This document shows, in pieces, positions 44,951-54,409 of a stretch of 64,000 nt of DNA. This DNA is from Mesonia oceanica. GTDB taxonomy: Bacteria > Bacteroidota > Bacteroidia > Flavobacteriales > Flavobacteriaceae. Positions within the stretch are counted from its first letter, which is position 1; each line of letters starts with the position of its first letter. Both the position numbers and the translations under genes were made by a program. The stretch spans positions 1-64,000 of the forward strand of contig NZ_CABVMM010000006.1 in the NCBI RefSeq assembly GCF_902499555.1. Direction: 5' to 3'. The notes under the pieces are model-generated. The model worked only from the letters and a program-made list of their open reading frames with translations. It was not told the origin of the DNA and did not search any database.

Positions 44951-45694
44951 AAGGTAAGGGTTATTATTGGTTTTTAGTATTGGGTCATTTATAGAATTTT
45001 ATCATTTTTCGTCTACTTAAAGGCGGTTGTTTTGCTTCTTTTTTCCTAATTCTGGCATCTTATTTTATGCTCTAACTAGCATTCAGATCAAATGAATTTC
45101 ATTGGTTCAATCAAAATTTATATCGAAACCTTGTTCCTCATTATTTCTCGATACAATTTCATTTCCGCTAACGCTGTAATAAAATCACTCGAAGTGACAC
45201 TTCTTTTTTGTCTCCTGATTCTCATTATTTAGTCTATATTCTAATTTCTATATCCTAATACTCTGGCTTCGACACAATTGCTCCTACCTCGCAATCACTC
45301 AGCCGCCGTTAAGTAGCTCATCATATTATCAGTAGGATCTGATCCTGAATCAAGCCCGCCTGCCGGACGGACGCTCAGGAAATCAAGGCTTACGATCACT
45401 ATTTAAATTTATATCGAAACCTTGTTCCTTATTACTTCTCGATACGATTTCATTTCCGCTAACGCTGTAATAAAATCACTCGAAGTGACACTTCTTTTTG
45501 TCTCCTGATTCTCATTATTTAGTCTATATTCTAACTTCTATACCCTAATACTCTGGCTTCGATACAATTGCTCCTACCTCGCAATCACTCAGCCGCCGTT
45601 AAGTAGCTCATCATATTATCAGTAGGATCTGATCCTGAATCAAGCCTGCCGGACGGACGGTCAGGTTCAGGATGACGCTCTTTATAATTCCTTG
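44951..45694. repeat. Tandem duplication of repeats, 291-bp period
   Basis: The gap holds two nearly identical units, 45114-45372 and 45405-45662. Each has an R1 stem-loop (TCGATAC...ATAAAATCACTCGAAGTGACAC), a TCTCCTGATTCTCATTATTTA stretch, an R2 copy (GCTTCGA(C/T)ACAATTGCTCC) and an R3 part (TCATATTATCAGTAGGATCTG). Differences are few, so the duplication is recent. No gene. Confidence 0.8.
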
Positions 45695-46759
45695 CTAATC
45701 AATTTTAAAAATAAAAGAAGAAGCAGTTTCGTATTTCCCACCTTGTGAGGCGGTAAATAGATAGCTCGGCTTCCCATTTTGAAATAGAATTTGTGGGCGC
45801 TCTGCCCTGCCATAGCGATTCAAGTGCTTGGGTGCAGGAGGTTGGCTCACATATTTTTCCAATGGTTGATAACCTATTTTCGGTTTGCTCCAATGCTTGC
45901 CGTCATCAGATTCCATATACAAACCATTATCAATTCCAAAAGTTCCTAAATCACGCGCCAGCATTTTAAACTTGCCATTCTCACGCCAGACAAAAGCATC
46001 TTCACATTGTTCGTTATTTCCCATACCTGAAAAATCAATCACCGGATTGCCTTTATATTTTTGATAGGGACCTTCCAATCGATCGGCCACTGCTAATCCG
46101 TATTTCCGATTTCCTCGAATACTGAATTTTGGATGCAAATAACCTTCTGAATCAAAAGATTTGTAATACAACCAATATTTATCCTGAAATTTTAGAAAAG
46201 AAGGATTGGTCGTGCAGTGATCGTCCCAACTTCCTGCTTCCCCGGGAAATAAAAGAGGCTCATCGGGTCGTTCCCAAGGGCCATAAAGCGAATCAGCCGT
46301 AGCCAATCCAATACGCTGAGTGTCCAATTTCCCATTAGAATTGCCCATAAAAAACAACGCATATTTCCCGTCTACAAAATGAATGCTTGGGTTATGGCAA
46401 GTCGTGGCATCCCAAAACCCTTTGCCTCGCGGAGACAAAACGGTCGCTACATATTCGTAAGGCCCTTCAGGTTTTTCGGCTACTGCATGGGCTATTTCCG
46501 AAGCATGAGTCCATCCGCTCATCGACTCGCTCTTGGGCCAGCAAGAATAAAACACATGGATTTTTCCATCAGGACCTTCTATAGGACTATTGCACCACAC
46601 ATATTGATTTTCAAATTCCAAGGCTCTTCCTACCGGACTTAAGCGCTTTTCAAAAGAAGACAACTCCGGATCGCTATAAAGCCGTAAAATAGATTGCCAA
46701 GGCAAGCAACTCGCCATGGCTGCTAAACTGCTTTGCTGCAAAAAAGTTCTTCGTTTCAT
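45695..46759 (-). CDS. GH43-like five-bladed propeller glycosidase
   Basis: This is a 354-residue protein with a Tat-type N-terminus (MKRRTFLQQSSLAAMASC). The propeller has ENQYVWCNSPIEGPDGKIHV, WDATTCHNPSIHFVDGKYAL, DHCTTNPSFLKFQDKYWLYY and CEDAFVWRENGKFKMLARD; acidic residues in these blades are the usual catalytic positions of GH43/GH32-like enzymes. The linkage cut is unknown; an arabinose or galactose side-chain of rhamnogalacturonan is plausible. The start codon overlaps the stop of the DUF4450 gene (TAATG). Confidence 0.7.
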   Translation of the reverse strand: MKRRTFLQQSSLAAMASCLPWQSILRLYSDPELSSFEKRLSPVGRALEFENQYVWCNSPIEGPDGKIHVFYSCWPKSESMSGWTHASEIAHAVAEKPEGPYEYVATVLSPRGKGFWDATTCHNPSIHFVDGKYALFFMGNSNGKLDTQRIGLATADSLYGPWERPDEPLLFPGEAGSWDDHCTTNPSFLKFQDKYWLYYKSFDSEGYLHPKFSIRGNRKYGLAVADRLEGPYQKYKGNPVIDFSGMGNNEQCEDAFVWRENGKFKMLARDLGTFGIDNGLYMESDDGKHWSKPKIGYQPLEKYVSQPPAPKHLNRYGRAERPQILFQNGKPSYLFTASQGGKYETASSFIFKID

Positions 46760-49700
46760 TACTTTCGTTTTAAGCTTAAGCTCATCAATCCTATCACTAT
46801 ATCATTAGCTCGTGCTTTAAAAATGAGGCTTTTCAACTTCTTTTTTGGGTTCAGCGGCAAGTCTAAGATCGTGGCAGCTCCCCCGTTAATTCCTTTATTC
46901 GAATAACCGTGAATGTTGTAATAATCATCAAATTCCCTCGTTATTTCTCCGGTTTTCAGATAAACACGTGGTGGTTTCGGTGCATCGGTAGTAAACGCAT
47001 AACCGTCTACATAATAATCCTGTTCTATTGGCCACCAATTTTCTGGGTTTTTGAGTTCTAGAATTTCTGTAGAATCGTCCTGATAAGTGACAATAACTTC
47101 TCCGTTCACAAACCTACTTTGCATGGGGTTTGTACTCCCGGCCATCATTAAATAGGCATGGGAAGCTTTCCCGTAAAGCGGAATCGCTAGCTGTTTTGGA
47201 TAAACTTCCCAATTGGATACGAAAGCAATATTTTCTTGTTTTTCTGCGGAAGGCGTTTGAAACGGAATTCCCTGCGGAGTCAATAGTTGTTGGTTTTCAC
47301 CTGCTTTTTCACGTAATCCTGAATCGTCGATATGCACTTCTTTGGCAATCCACGGGTAACACCAGTTACCAATTCCGGTAGTGGGCAATTGCAAGCTAGG
47401 GCGTAAAGGTCTTGGCTCCTGATACTGATCGGTAAAAATATCGCTGACTTCACTGTTAAAAATGGAACTCAAATCAATCGTTTCAAATTTTGATTTTGTT
47501 GAAGTTCTGATATCCCAATTTTGAAAATCTAAGTCGTAAGTTTCGCTTTTTGAATCTAGCTGAATGTGATTAGTTCCTGAAACTACATAGGCTATCGGGA
47601 TTTTAAATTCAGTTACTGAATTAGTTTTTAACTCAATCTTTTTTTCACTCTTTTTGGCTGAATTCAACATCACTTTTCCGGCAATACTTGCCGAAGTATT
47701 ATTTCTTAGACTCAGCTGCAATTGATTGCCCGAAATTTGTTGCTCGATGACCTCTAATTTTGGTACGATTTCCATAGCTATCATTTTCCACCAACGTTGC
47801 TCGCCTTGTTGCAATTTCACAAAAAAACTTTTATTTCCTAAAGAACTATTGAGTTGAAATTCGCCTAATTTGAGATTGTAATTCTTAATGATCTTTTGCG
47901 GATCATCCATGCCAACAATTTTAGCTTCATTCAGCTTTAAGTGTAAAGTTTCTTCGGCAGCGATCTTGGAAGGTAATTCTGGATTTTCTAGGTCATTTCC
48001 GCTTTGCTTGATTTCAACTTCATAATTTTCAGCATAAGGAGCTTCAATAATTAATTTTGGAGAAGTGTAGGCTACTTTTTTCCATGTGATAGGAATTGAT
48101 TTTCCATTGACCAACACTTCTTCGATTTTTTCCGAAGTAATTCCCACTTCCATTTTTAAATCTAATTCCTTGGAAAAATCTTGCTGAATTTTATAAAATT
48201 TCGAATTCCCGTTTTGCTGAAATTCAATAGCAATATTCGGGAGTTGTAAAGAAGCTTCCTTCCACTCTTTTGGAAAACCGGGAGTGATTTTTAATTCATT
48301 TTCTAAAGCATTCGGTTGAATCCCAAATAGACCTCCTACTAAACTTCGAGCGGCCATCCCGATAGGATCGGCAAAATCACGATACAGTTCCCCACGAATC
48401 GCATCGTAAAACGACAACTGCTGAAAACCGCCGGGAGAAGCACCCAAATACATACTTTCGATCAATGCGCTTTGCCATAAATCGTAAGCTTTTTCTGTAT
48501 TACCGCCTTGCCAATACGCCAAGGCCATATGTAGATTTTCAGCCAGTGCTACATTATTCACCGACCAGGTATAAGGTTGCCAATTGGTGGTAGAAATCAA
48601 TGATAAATCTCGATCTAAGCCTTCTGCTTTTACCGGAATATGTGGAATTTCAGTCGATACATAATTCAGCATTTGTAAAGCTTGTTTTTCTGAAGGGACA
48701 CCTTCATCAATCGTATGGTAAACACTCCAAATTCCCGGTTGTTCGTGCAGGTTTTGTTCCCCTAACAAATCTTTATACTCCGCAAAAATTCCTTTTTCTT
48801 GAATCCATAATTCTTGCTGAATAGCATTCTTGATTTTTTCAGCTTCTTCTTCATAAGCTTGTGGATTCTCACCAATAATGCTCGCCAGTTTCGCGGCCAT
48901 TTTGTTAGCGCTATAATTATAAGCCGAAGTATAGACCACTCCCCCACCGGAATATTGCAAGGCATCGCTCGCCCAAATAGCTGCATAAGCATCATAAAGT
49001 CCGTCGCCGTCAGTATCAAAATTTCGTTTTTCCCAAGCGAGATGACGTTTCAATGTCGGCCATAGTTCTTTAATGTATTCCACATCACCACTCCACTGAA
49101 AATGTTTCAATAACTGATCGAAAAACACCAAATTCATATCGTAATGATGAGCGACTGTATTTTTATTAGGATGACGAGAAATATATCCACGACTAAACAT
49201 GGAAGTCCCTATTTTTTCTTTTTGTCGGGCAAAATGGCGGGAAGTATCGGGAACTACCGGTCCGCTTTCAGGTTCTAACACCTGTGAATTGGCGTAACTG
49301 GAAAAATGCGTTTTTGCTCGATCGTGCCAACCTAAAGGATCGGCTACATAGGCACCACGCCAAGCATTGAGATGCATTCGCCAAGCTACTGAACCATGCA
49401 AATAAGCGGGCGCTTCCCAAATACCATCGGCAGCGGTAGCTAAAGCTCCGCCCAGCGTATTTAAATACGGGTCTGGCGTTTTAAGTTGAACACGATTTGC
49501 TAATTCTTCTGCTTTTGAAAAAGCTTTTTTAAAATCTTGCTGAAGATCTTTCTGTGATTTGTTTCTAATTTGAAGCTCGTTACCAATTTCCCAATAAAGT
49601 TCAGCATTCAAATCATTGATTTTTCCGACTAAAACCGGTAATTCTTCCGCAGTAGAATTCCATAAATTGAGTGGATTTTCCAATTGATGTACATCGGCTA

Positions 49701-50379
49701 ATTTTACTTCAGCATCAGGGAAAACGCCCGTCATCATTTTTCGGGTTTCCTTGTTTTTAGCATCCCAAGCATAATCTAACTGAAAGGTATTCTTGGTGAT
49801 TTCAAAATCGTTATGCTCACAATAATCGGGTTGCAGGTAAAAAACCGATTCCGGGTCGGCACCGATATCACCATCACGATGAAATTTCTTTCCGCTGGCG
49901 CCACCATAAACCCAAATTAAATCAACTTCCGCAGGGATATTTTCAGGAATTACTTGTAGAATAAAACCTTCATCATCAGCTAAAGCGAGGATTTGTAAGT
50001 GAAGTTTTCCTCCTTGCAAGATTTCATCTTCAATGCTATATTCCATTCTTCCCGGAATGTAGGAGGTTTTGATATGATTGGCTTCAGTAATCCATTTGCT
50101 TTTTTTATCAGAAGAAATCCCTAATTGAAAATTACCGCCCATTCCCGGCATATACATCGCAAACTCCGGTAAATCCCCGGCTTCAACCCGAAAACCTGTA
50201 TTGGTCCCATAAAGTGCTCGATTAAATTTTCGGTTTCCATGAACCAACTCAAAAGCGTTTCCATTAGGTTGGTAGTGGATTTCCCGAGGTTCTTGGTGCC
50301 AATAATTTTCTTGTGCCACCAGTTCCACAGAGAGAACAAGAAGCATACATAAGCTGATGTTTCTAAAAACATTCCGCAT
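46759..50379 (-). CDS. DUF4450-domain glycoside hydrolase-like protein
   Basis: This is a 1206-residue protein with signal peptide (residues 1-22, ending LVAQE). The N-terminal part is the DUF4450 beta-sandwich (WHQEPREIHYQPNGNAFELV, FNRALYGTNTGFRVEAGDLP). A helical barrel follows (residues about 310-700: SVAWRMHLNAWRGAYVADPL, YDAYAAIWASDALQYSGGG, TNWQPYTWSVNNVALAENLH). A long C-terminal beta region completes it. The barrel resembles six-hairpin glycosidases. The enzyme activity is not established. It lies between GH28 and the GH43-like gene, 18 bp and -1 bp apart, in one operon. Confidence 0.7.
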   Translation of the reverse strand: MRNVFRNISLCMLLVLSVELVAQENYWHQEPREIHYQPNGNAFELVHGNRKFNRALYGTNTGFRVEAGDLPEFAMYMPGMGGNFQLGISSDKKSKWITEANHIKTSYIPGRMEYSIEDEILQGGKLHLQILALADDEGFILQVIPENIPAEVDLIWVYGGASGKKFHRDGDIGADPESVFYLQPDYCEHNDFEITKNTFQLDYAWDAKNKETRKMMTGVFPDAEVKLADVHQLENPLNLWNSTAEELPVLVGKINDLNAELYWEIGNELQIRNKSQKDLQQDFKKAFSKAEELANRVQLKTPDPYLNTLGGALATAADGIWEAPAYLHGSVAWRMHLNAWRGAYVADPLGWHDRAKTHFSSYANSQVLEPESGPVVPDTSRHFARQKEKIGTSMFSRGYISRHPNKNTVAHHYDMNLVFFDQLLKHFQWSGDVEYIKELWPTLKRHLAWEKRNFDTDGDGLYDAYAAIWASDALQYSGGGVVYTSAYNYSANKMAAKLASIIGENPQAYEEEAEKIKNAIQQELWIQEKGIFAEYKDLLGEQNLHEQPGIWSVYHTIDEGVPSEKQALQMLNYVSTEIPHIPVKAEGLDRDLSLISTTNWQPYTWSVNNVALAENLHMALAYWQGGNTEKAYDLWQSALIESMYLGASPGGFQQLSFYDAIRGELYRDFADPIGMAARSLVGGLFGIQPNALENELKITPGFPKEWKEASLQLPNIAIEFQQNGNSKFYKIQQDFSKELDLKMEVGITSEKIEEVLVNGKSIPITWKKVAYTSPKLIIEAPYAENYEVEIKQSGNDLENPELPSKIAAEETLHLKLNEAKIVGMDDPQKIIKNYNLKLGEFQLNSSLGNKSFFVKLQQGEQRWWKMIAMEIVPKLEVIEQQISGNQLQLSLRNNTSASIAGKVMLNSAKKSEKKIELKTNSVTEFKIPIAYVVSGTNHIQLDSKSETYDLDFQNWDIRTSTKSKFETIDLSSIFNSEVSDIFTDQYQEPRPLRPSLQLPTTGIGNWCYPWIAKEVHIDDSGLREKAGENQQLLTPQGIPFQTPSAEKQENIAFVSNWEVYPKQLAIPLYGKASHAYLMMAGSTNPMQSRFVNGEVIVTYQDDSTEILELKNPENWWPIEQDYYVDGYAFTTDAPKPPRVYLKTGEITREFDDYYNIHGYSNKGINGGAATILDLPLNPKKKLKSLIFKARANDIVIGLMSLSLKRK

Positions 50380-50397
50380 AAAAAAGCGTTTCTGAGG

Positions 50398-51876
50398 TTA
50401 TTGAATGTATAGTGAATCTGGTAATTGTACACCCGGCGAATGCTCTATTTTCACCTTAGAATTATCGTCGGTTTGCAGGCTTACATTTTCTAAGTTCCAG
50501 TTTTTACTGTAATTAATTTGTCCCGCGGTAGCTGCTTGAATGTGCACATCTTTTAAATGGAAGTTGGTGATATAAGAATTTTCCAATCCATTCACATTAA
50601 TCGCCCTTTTAGCGCCACGCACCTCAATATTATTTAGAGAAATATCTTTAAAAGTGGGGATTCCCTTCGACTTGGGTTTTACTTCTTTTAATAGTGTTCG
50701 CCAATGTTTGGGTACCGAATCAATATCGTAGCCTTCAGGTAATTTAGAGTAGCTATAGCTCGGGTTCCAATTCATCGAAACTTCAATAAAGGTACGAACG
50801 CTATCCATTTCAATGTTTTCTAAATACACATCTTCTACGGTTCCGCCTCGGGTAATGGCCGATTTTATATTTAAACCATTTTTAGTCCCTAAACCTTTAA
50901 TATTAGAAGCATATACATGACGAATATCTCCGGCAGTTTCGCTTCCAATGGTAAAAAGTCCGGAACCTGCTCGGGCAATACAATCCCGAATCACCACATA
51001 TTCAGTAGATTTATTCACCCGCTGACCATCCCAATCGCGACCGGCTTTTAAACAAAAATTATCGTCGTTACAATCAATATCGCAATTTTGCACTAAAATC
51101 CATTTGGAAGAATCGATATCGACGCCATCGGTACTCGGCCCGTGTCCTCCAATATTATTTCTAATGGTCACCCCATCTACCGTCACATACTTGGAATACA
51201 ATACCTGAATGGTCCAAAAACCGGCTTTCTGAATATTTAACTGCTCCAAGAAAACATTTTCCGAATTCGAGATTAAAAAAGTTCGAGGGCGTTTTGCATC
51301 GTAATCTACAATCCAACGTAAGCCTTTAGGTTCGTATTCTTTGCGCAAATTCCAGTAGTAATCCCAAAAGACCTTTCCTTGTCCGTTAACTAAACCTTCC
51401 CCATCTATCTTTACATTTTTTTGGTTTCGCACATTAATTAAGGCGGCCGGCCATTTCATCTCGATTCCGGCCACACGAGTATCAATTTCAGGATAATCAT
51501 TTATGTTTTCGCTCCCGCGAATTTCTACGCCCTTAGGGATTTCTAAATGCACGCCTGCTTTCACAAAAATGGAACCCGATAAATAAATTCCCGGTTGAAA
51601 ACTTACTCTTCCTCCTCCCTTTTGGGCACAATCATCAATCGCTTTTTGTATGGCTTCGGTATTTAAGCTAGTAGAATCGTTCTTTACACCGTAATCGTTT
51701 ACCCAGTAGGTTTGTTCTTTTATGGGAAAAGCTTTCGCTCCTACTTTAGCAATCCAATCCGGTGGAAGGTTTTTTGAGGTGGAAGTAGCAGTATTCGGAG
51801 GATTTTCCTTGCTTTTTTCTTTACAGGAAATAAGTAGTATACAAAGGATGAACATCCCTAAAAATCTATTTTTCAT
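50398..51876 (-). CDS. GH28 polygalacturonase-family lipoprotein
   Basis: This protein has 492 residues from the ATG at 51876 (the frame also opens with a TTG one codon earlier). It is a lipoprotein (ILLISC). It has a beta-helix with GH28 catalytic Asp residues: STDGVDIDSS (D250) and CNDDNFCLKAG (D271, D272). The usual GHG motif is replaced by GSE (TIGSETAGDI) and RIK by NIK, as in several exo-acting or rhamnogalacturonan-specific members. It would cut the galacturonate-containing backbone. It is the first gene of the polysaccharide half of the locus, after a terminator-like hairpin. Confidence 0.8.
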   Translation of the reverse strand: MKNRFLGMFILCILLISCKEKSKENPPNTATSTSKNLPPDWIAKVGAKAFPIKEQTYWVNDYGVKNDSTSLNTEAIQKAIDDCAQKGGGRVSFQPGIYLSGSIFVKAGVHLEIPKGVEIRGSENINDYPEIDTRVAGIEMKWPAALINVRNQKNVKIDGEGLVNGQGKVFWDYYWNLRKEYEPKGLRWIVDYDAKRPRTFLISNSENVFLEQLNIQKAGFWTIQVLYSKYVTVDGVTIRNNIGGHGPSTDGVDIDSSKWILVQNCDIDCNDDNFCLKAGRDWDGQRVNKSTEYVVIRDCIARAGSGLFTIGSETAGDIRHVYASNIKGLGTKNGLNIKSAITRGGTVEDVYLENIEMDSVRTFIEVSMNWNPSYSYSKLPEGYDIDSVPKHWRTLLKEVKPKSKGIPTFKDISLNNIEVRGAKRAINVNGLENSYITNFHLKDVHIQAATAGQINYSKNWNLENVSLQTDDNSKVKIEHSPGVQLPDSLYIQ

Positions 51877-51943
51877 CAAGTCTATTGGTTTTATGCTAAG
51901 ATCTTTGAATTTACCAAAATTCCTATCCTGCTCCTACCTGAAT

Positions 51944-51973
51944 AAAAAAACCATCACCCTAATGGAGTGATGG
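51944..51973 (-). terminator. Terminator between transporter and GH28 genes
   Basis: On the minus strand CCATCAC pairs with GTGATGG around a 9-base loop and is followed by seven T. It lies 255 bases downstream of the transporter stop and 67 bases upstream of the GH28 start. It would separate the catabolic from the hydrolase genes. Confidence 0.6.
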
Positions 51974-52227
51974 CAAGCACAAACACAAAAACTGCTATTT
52001 ACTTGACAGTTTTACTTTATGAAAATCTAAGTTTACTACTCAAATTTAAGAGGAAATCAGATAGCGGGTATCCTGTACGTTCCTGTTCTATAACTATTAT
52101 TTTTTTGGCGTTTCCCTTTCCTATGGTCAAGGGGGCGGGCTATCACTACTCGCTTTTTAAAATTACTGTAGGAACAGAAATTTTAAAAGAGCTCAAACAA
52201 AGCGTTCTATCCCTAACGCAGATTAAT
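51974..52227. repeat. Intergenic palindromic element
   Basis: The stretch 52095-52190 on the minus strand reads GCGAGTAGTGATAGCCCGCC and then CCTTGACCATAGGAAAGGG. The TAGCCCG core and the layout match the element at 16255-16411. This looks like a dispersed chromosomal repeat. No gene. Confidence 0.4.
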
Positions 52228-53646
52228 TTAAGTAATCTTTTTCTTCTGCACTACCCGACTAAAAACCAAATATAAAAATCCACAGCAAAGCCAAGCGGGA
52301 AGGGTAAGAAAGGATAAAAATACATCAAACTGAACCGAAATAAAGTAGAAGATGCCAAAGCTAATCACCCAAGCCCAAAAGACCGCCTGATTAAATTTGG
52401 TTCCCGACTTTTCGGCATAGAAGGATTGGATACCGAATTTCTTACCGAAGAAGTATTCAAAGACAATAATGGCTCCGATGGGTGCTAGAATGAATCCGTA
52501 GAGTGCCACAAAACCTAATAATTTCATCGCAAAGGCAGGAAACAATCCGGCGATAGTGGCTACTGTTCCGGCGATAATAGTGACCCAAGCGGTAGAAACT
52601 TTTGGAATAATCGCCTGAAAAGCCAATCCGGCTCGGTAAATCGTGGGGTTGGCCGTGGTCCATCCCGCTAAAACTACTGCGATAATCCCGAAGACGCCAA
52701 TTGCATTATAGGCTAAAGGTCCTGGAGCTACCGAAGGTGCTTCGCCACCCGCTAAAATTGACTGGGCTTCCGGTGATTTTAAATACACCGCGTATAATAA
52801 TGCGGCGGAAATCCACGCAATGTAGTGACCAATATAAATTCCTGCAGCGGTGGTCCAGCCTGCTCGTGCTTTTTTAGCAAATCGAAACACCGAAAGATCT
52901 GACATCCCGATATGCATTGCGGCATTGGCAAACCAAGACCAAAGGAAAACGTGCCAGAACGTATATTTTATTTGTCCGGGAAAAGGTTCACTTCCTTCTC
53001 CCCAGATATTCCAAAAATCAGAAAAACTATGAACGTCTAAATTGACTATAGAAACCACTCCGCAAAGCACAAAAGCAAGTACGATAATCGGACTCATCCA
53101 ATTGGCAGCTTTTGCCACCGTGCTATACCCTTTTGCTGCGATGATAGAAATTACCGCGCCAATCGCCAATACAATAATCACCCAAGTAGCACTATTGGGC
53201 ATGGTATCGGTTAACTTTGGCATTTCCATATTAAAAGGAACGCCAACAGCTGTAGCAGAAACGGTAATCATTGCCCCGGCCAGAAAACAAAATAATATTC
53301 CATTTGCCAGATTATAACCCGTCACCAATTGCTTTCCGCAGATTTTTTCGAGATGGTAATACAGCGTATATCTAAATTTTGTTCCGATTTCTGCGGTTAA
53401 AAAACGCCAGCTTAACACGGCCATTAAATTCCCTAAAAGCAGGCCAATAATTAAGTCAAAAGCACTCACTCCGGTGGTAAGGAATAAGGGACCTATCACA
53501 AATTCAGTTCCTGCAGCGTGTTCCCCGGCGTACATTCCTAAAAAGCTTTTCCAACTTTTTAACTTGGATTCCGGTACACGTGCGCGTTCAAATTCTCCTG
53601 AAACTTCCGCTTCAATAACTTCTTGCTCTATTTGTGCCTGACTCAT
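52228..53646 (-). CDS. NCS1-family-like permease, candidate L-rhamnose transporter
   Basis: This is a 472-residue inner-membrane protein with about twelve transmembrane segments. The N-terminal FLGMYAGEHAAGTEFVIGPL, mid WSWFANAAMHIGMSDLSVFR and GWTTANPTIYRAGLAFQ fit the purine-cytosine/NCS1-like permease group. No RhaT-type or SSS-type sugar transporter is present. Since it lies directly after the rhamnose-catabolic genes, it is probably the importer of L-rhamnose or a related sugar. This is inference from context; the family is known for nucleobases and vitamins. Confidence 0.7.
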   Translation of the reverse strand: MSQAQIEQEVIEAEVSGEFERARVPESKLKSWKSFLGMYAGEHAAGTEFVIGPLFLTTGVSAFDLIIGLLLGNLMAVLSWRFLTAEIGTKFRYTLYYHLEKICGKQLVTGYNLANGILFCFLAGAMITVSATAVGVPFNMEMPKLTDTMPNSATWVIIVLAIGAVISIIAAKGYSTVAKAANWMSPIIVLAFVLCGVVSIVNLDVHSFSDFWNIWGEGSEPFPGQIKYTFWHVFLWSWFANAAMHIGMSDLSVFRFAKKARAGWTTAAGIYIGHYIAWISAALLYAVYLKSPEAQSILAGGEAPSVAPGPLAYNAIGVFGIIAVVLAGWTTANPTIYRAGLAFQAIIPKVSTAWVTIIAGTVATIAGLFPAFAMKLLGFVALYGFILAPIGAIIVFEYFFGKKFGIQSFYAEKSGTKFNQAVFWAWVISFGIFYFISVQFDVFLSFLTLPAWLCCGFLYLVFSRVVQKKKIT

Positions 53647-54409
53647 TGGTTTTTCATTTAAGCTTTTTGGTACTAATAATAATCTTTTTCTATTTATTTA
53701 CCCTAAGACTTCAATTGTTTTAGTTGAAGTTGTGAGTTTTTCATTCTGTTGTAATTCCGAATCTCATTATATTCTCAGCTTGAGGAGATTCCGGATCAAG
53801 CCAGCCTGTTCAGTATGACGCTTGTCCTGATTCTTGGGTTTATATTCTATTTATTCAGCATCACTTTGGCTTCGATACAATTGCTCCTATGTCGCAATCA
53901 CTCAGCCGCCGCTTTGACTTCTTGATTCTTGTTCATTCTCTATTTTCTAACTTCTCAATTCTAACTTCCTACCTTTTCATTCCACTCTGGCTTCGGTACC
54001 ATTGCTCCTGCGTTGCAATCACTCAGCCACCGCTTTGACGTCTTGGTTCTTGGTTCCTGATTCTTATTTCTCGTCTATTCTCTATGTTCTCAATTCTTGT
54101 CAGGTCGAGTGAATTTCAATAATCATTGAAATTTGTATCGAGACCTTGTTTCTTATTACTTCTCGATACGATTTTATCTCTGCTAACGCTGCCATAAAAT
54201 CACTCGAAGTGACACTTCTTGATTCTTGTTCATTCTCTATTTTCTAACTTCTCAATTCTAACTTCCTACCTTTTCATTCCACTTTGGCTTCGGTACCATT
54301 GCTCCTATGTCGCAATCACTCAGCCGCCGCTTTGACGTCTTGGTTCTTGATTCTATGTTTCTATGTTCTAATATCTAGCGTCTATTTTCTAATACCTAAC
54401 TACTAGTAA
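53647..54409. repeat. Intergenic repeat cluster, 763 bp
   Basis: The gap holds an R3 copy (53745-53825), three R2 copies (about 53868, 53982 and 54278: GGCTTCG(A/G)TAC(A/C)ATTGCTCC...CAATCACTCAGCC) and one complete R1 (54099-54213). Stretches such as TTCTCTATTTTCTAACTTCT occur twice. No gene, promoter or RNA recognised. Confidence 0.7.

Noticed and set aside
44951..45694. Possible CRISPR array because of repeated units
   Set aside because: Only two units of 291 bp made of dispersed repeats, no short regular repeat-spacer pattern, no cas gene.
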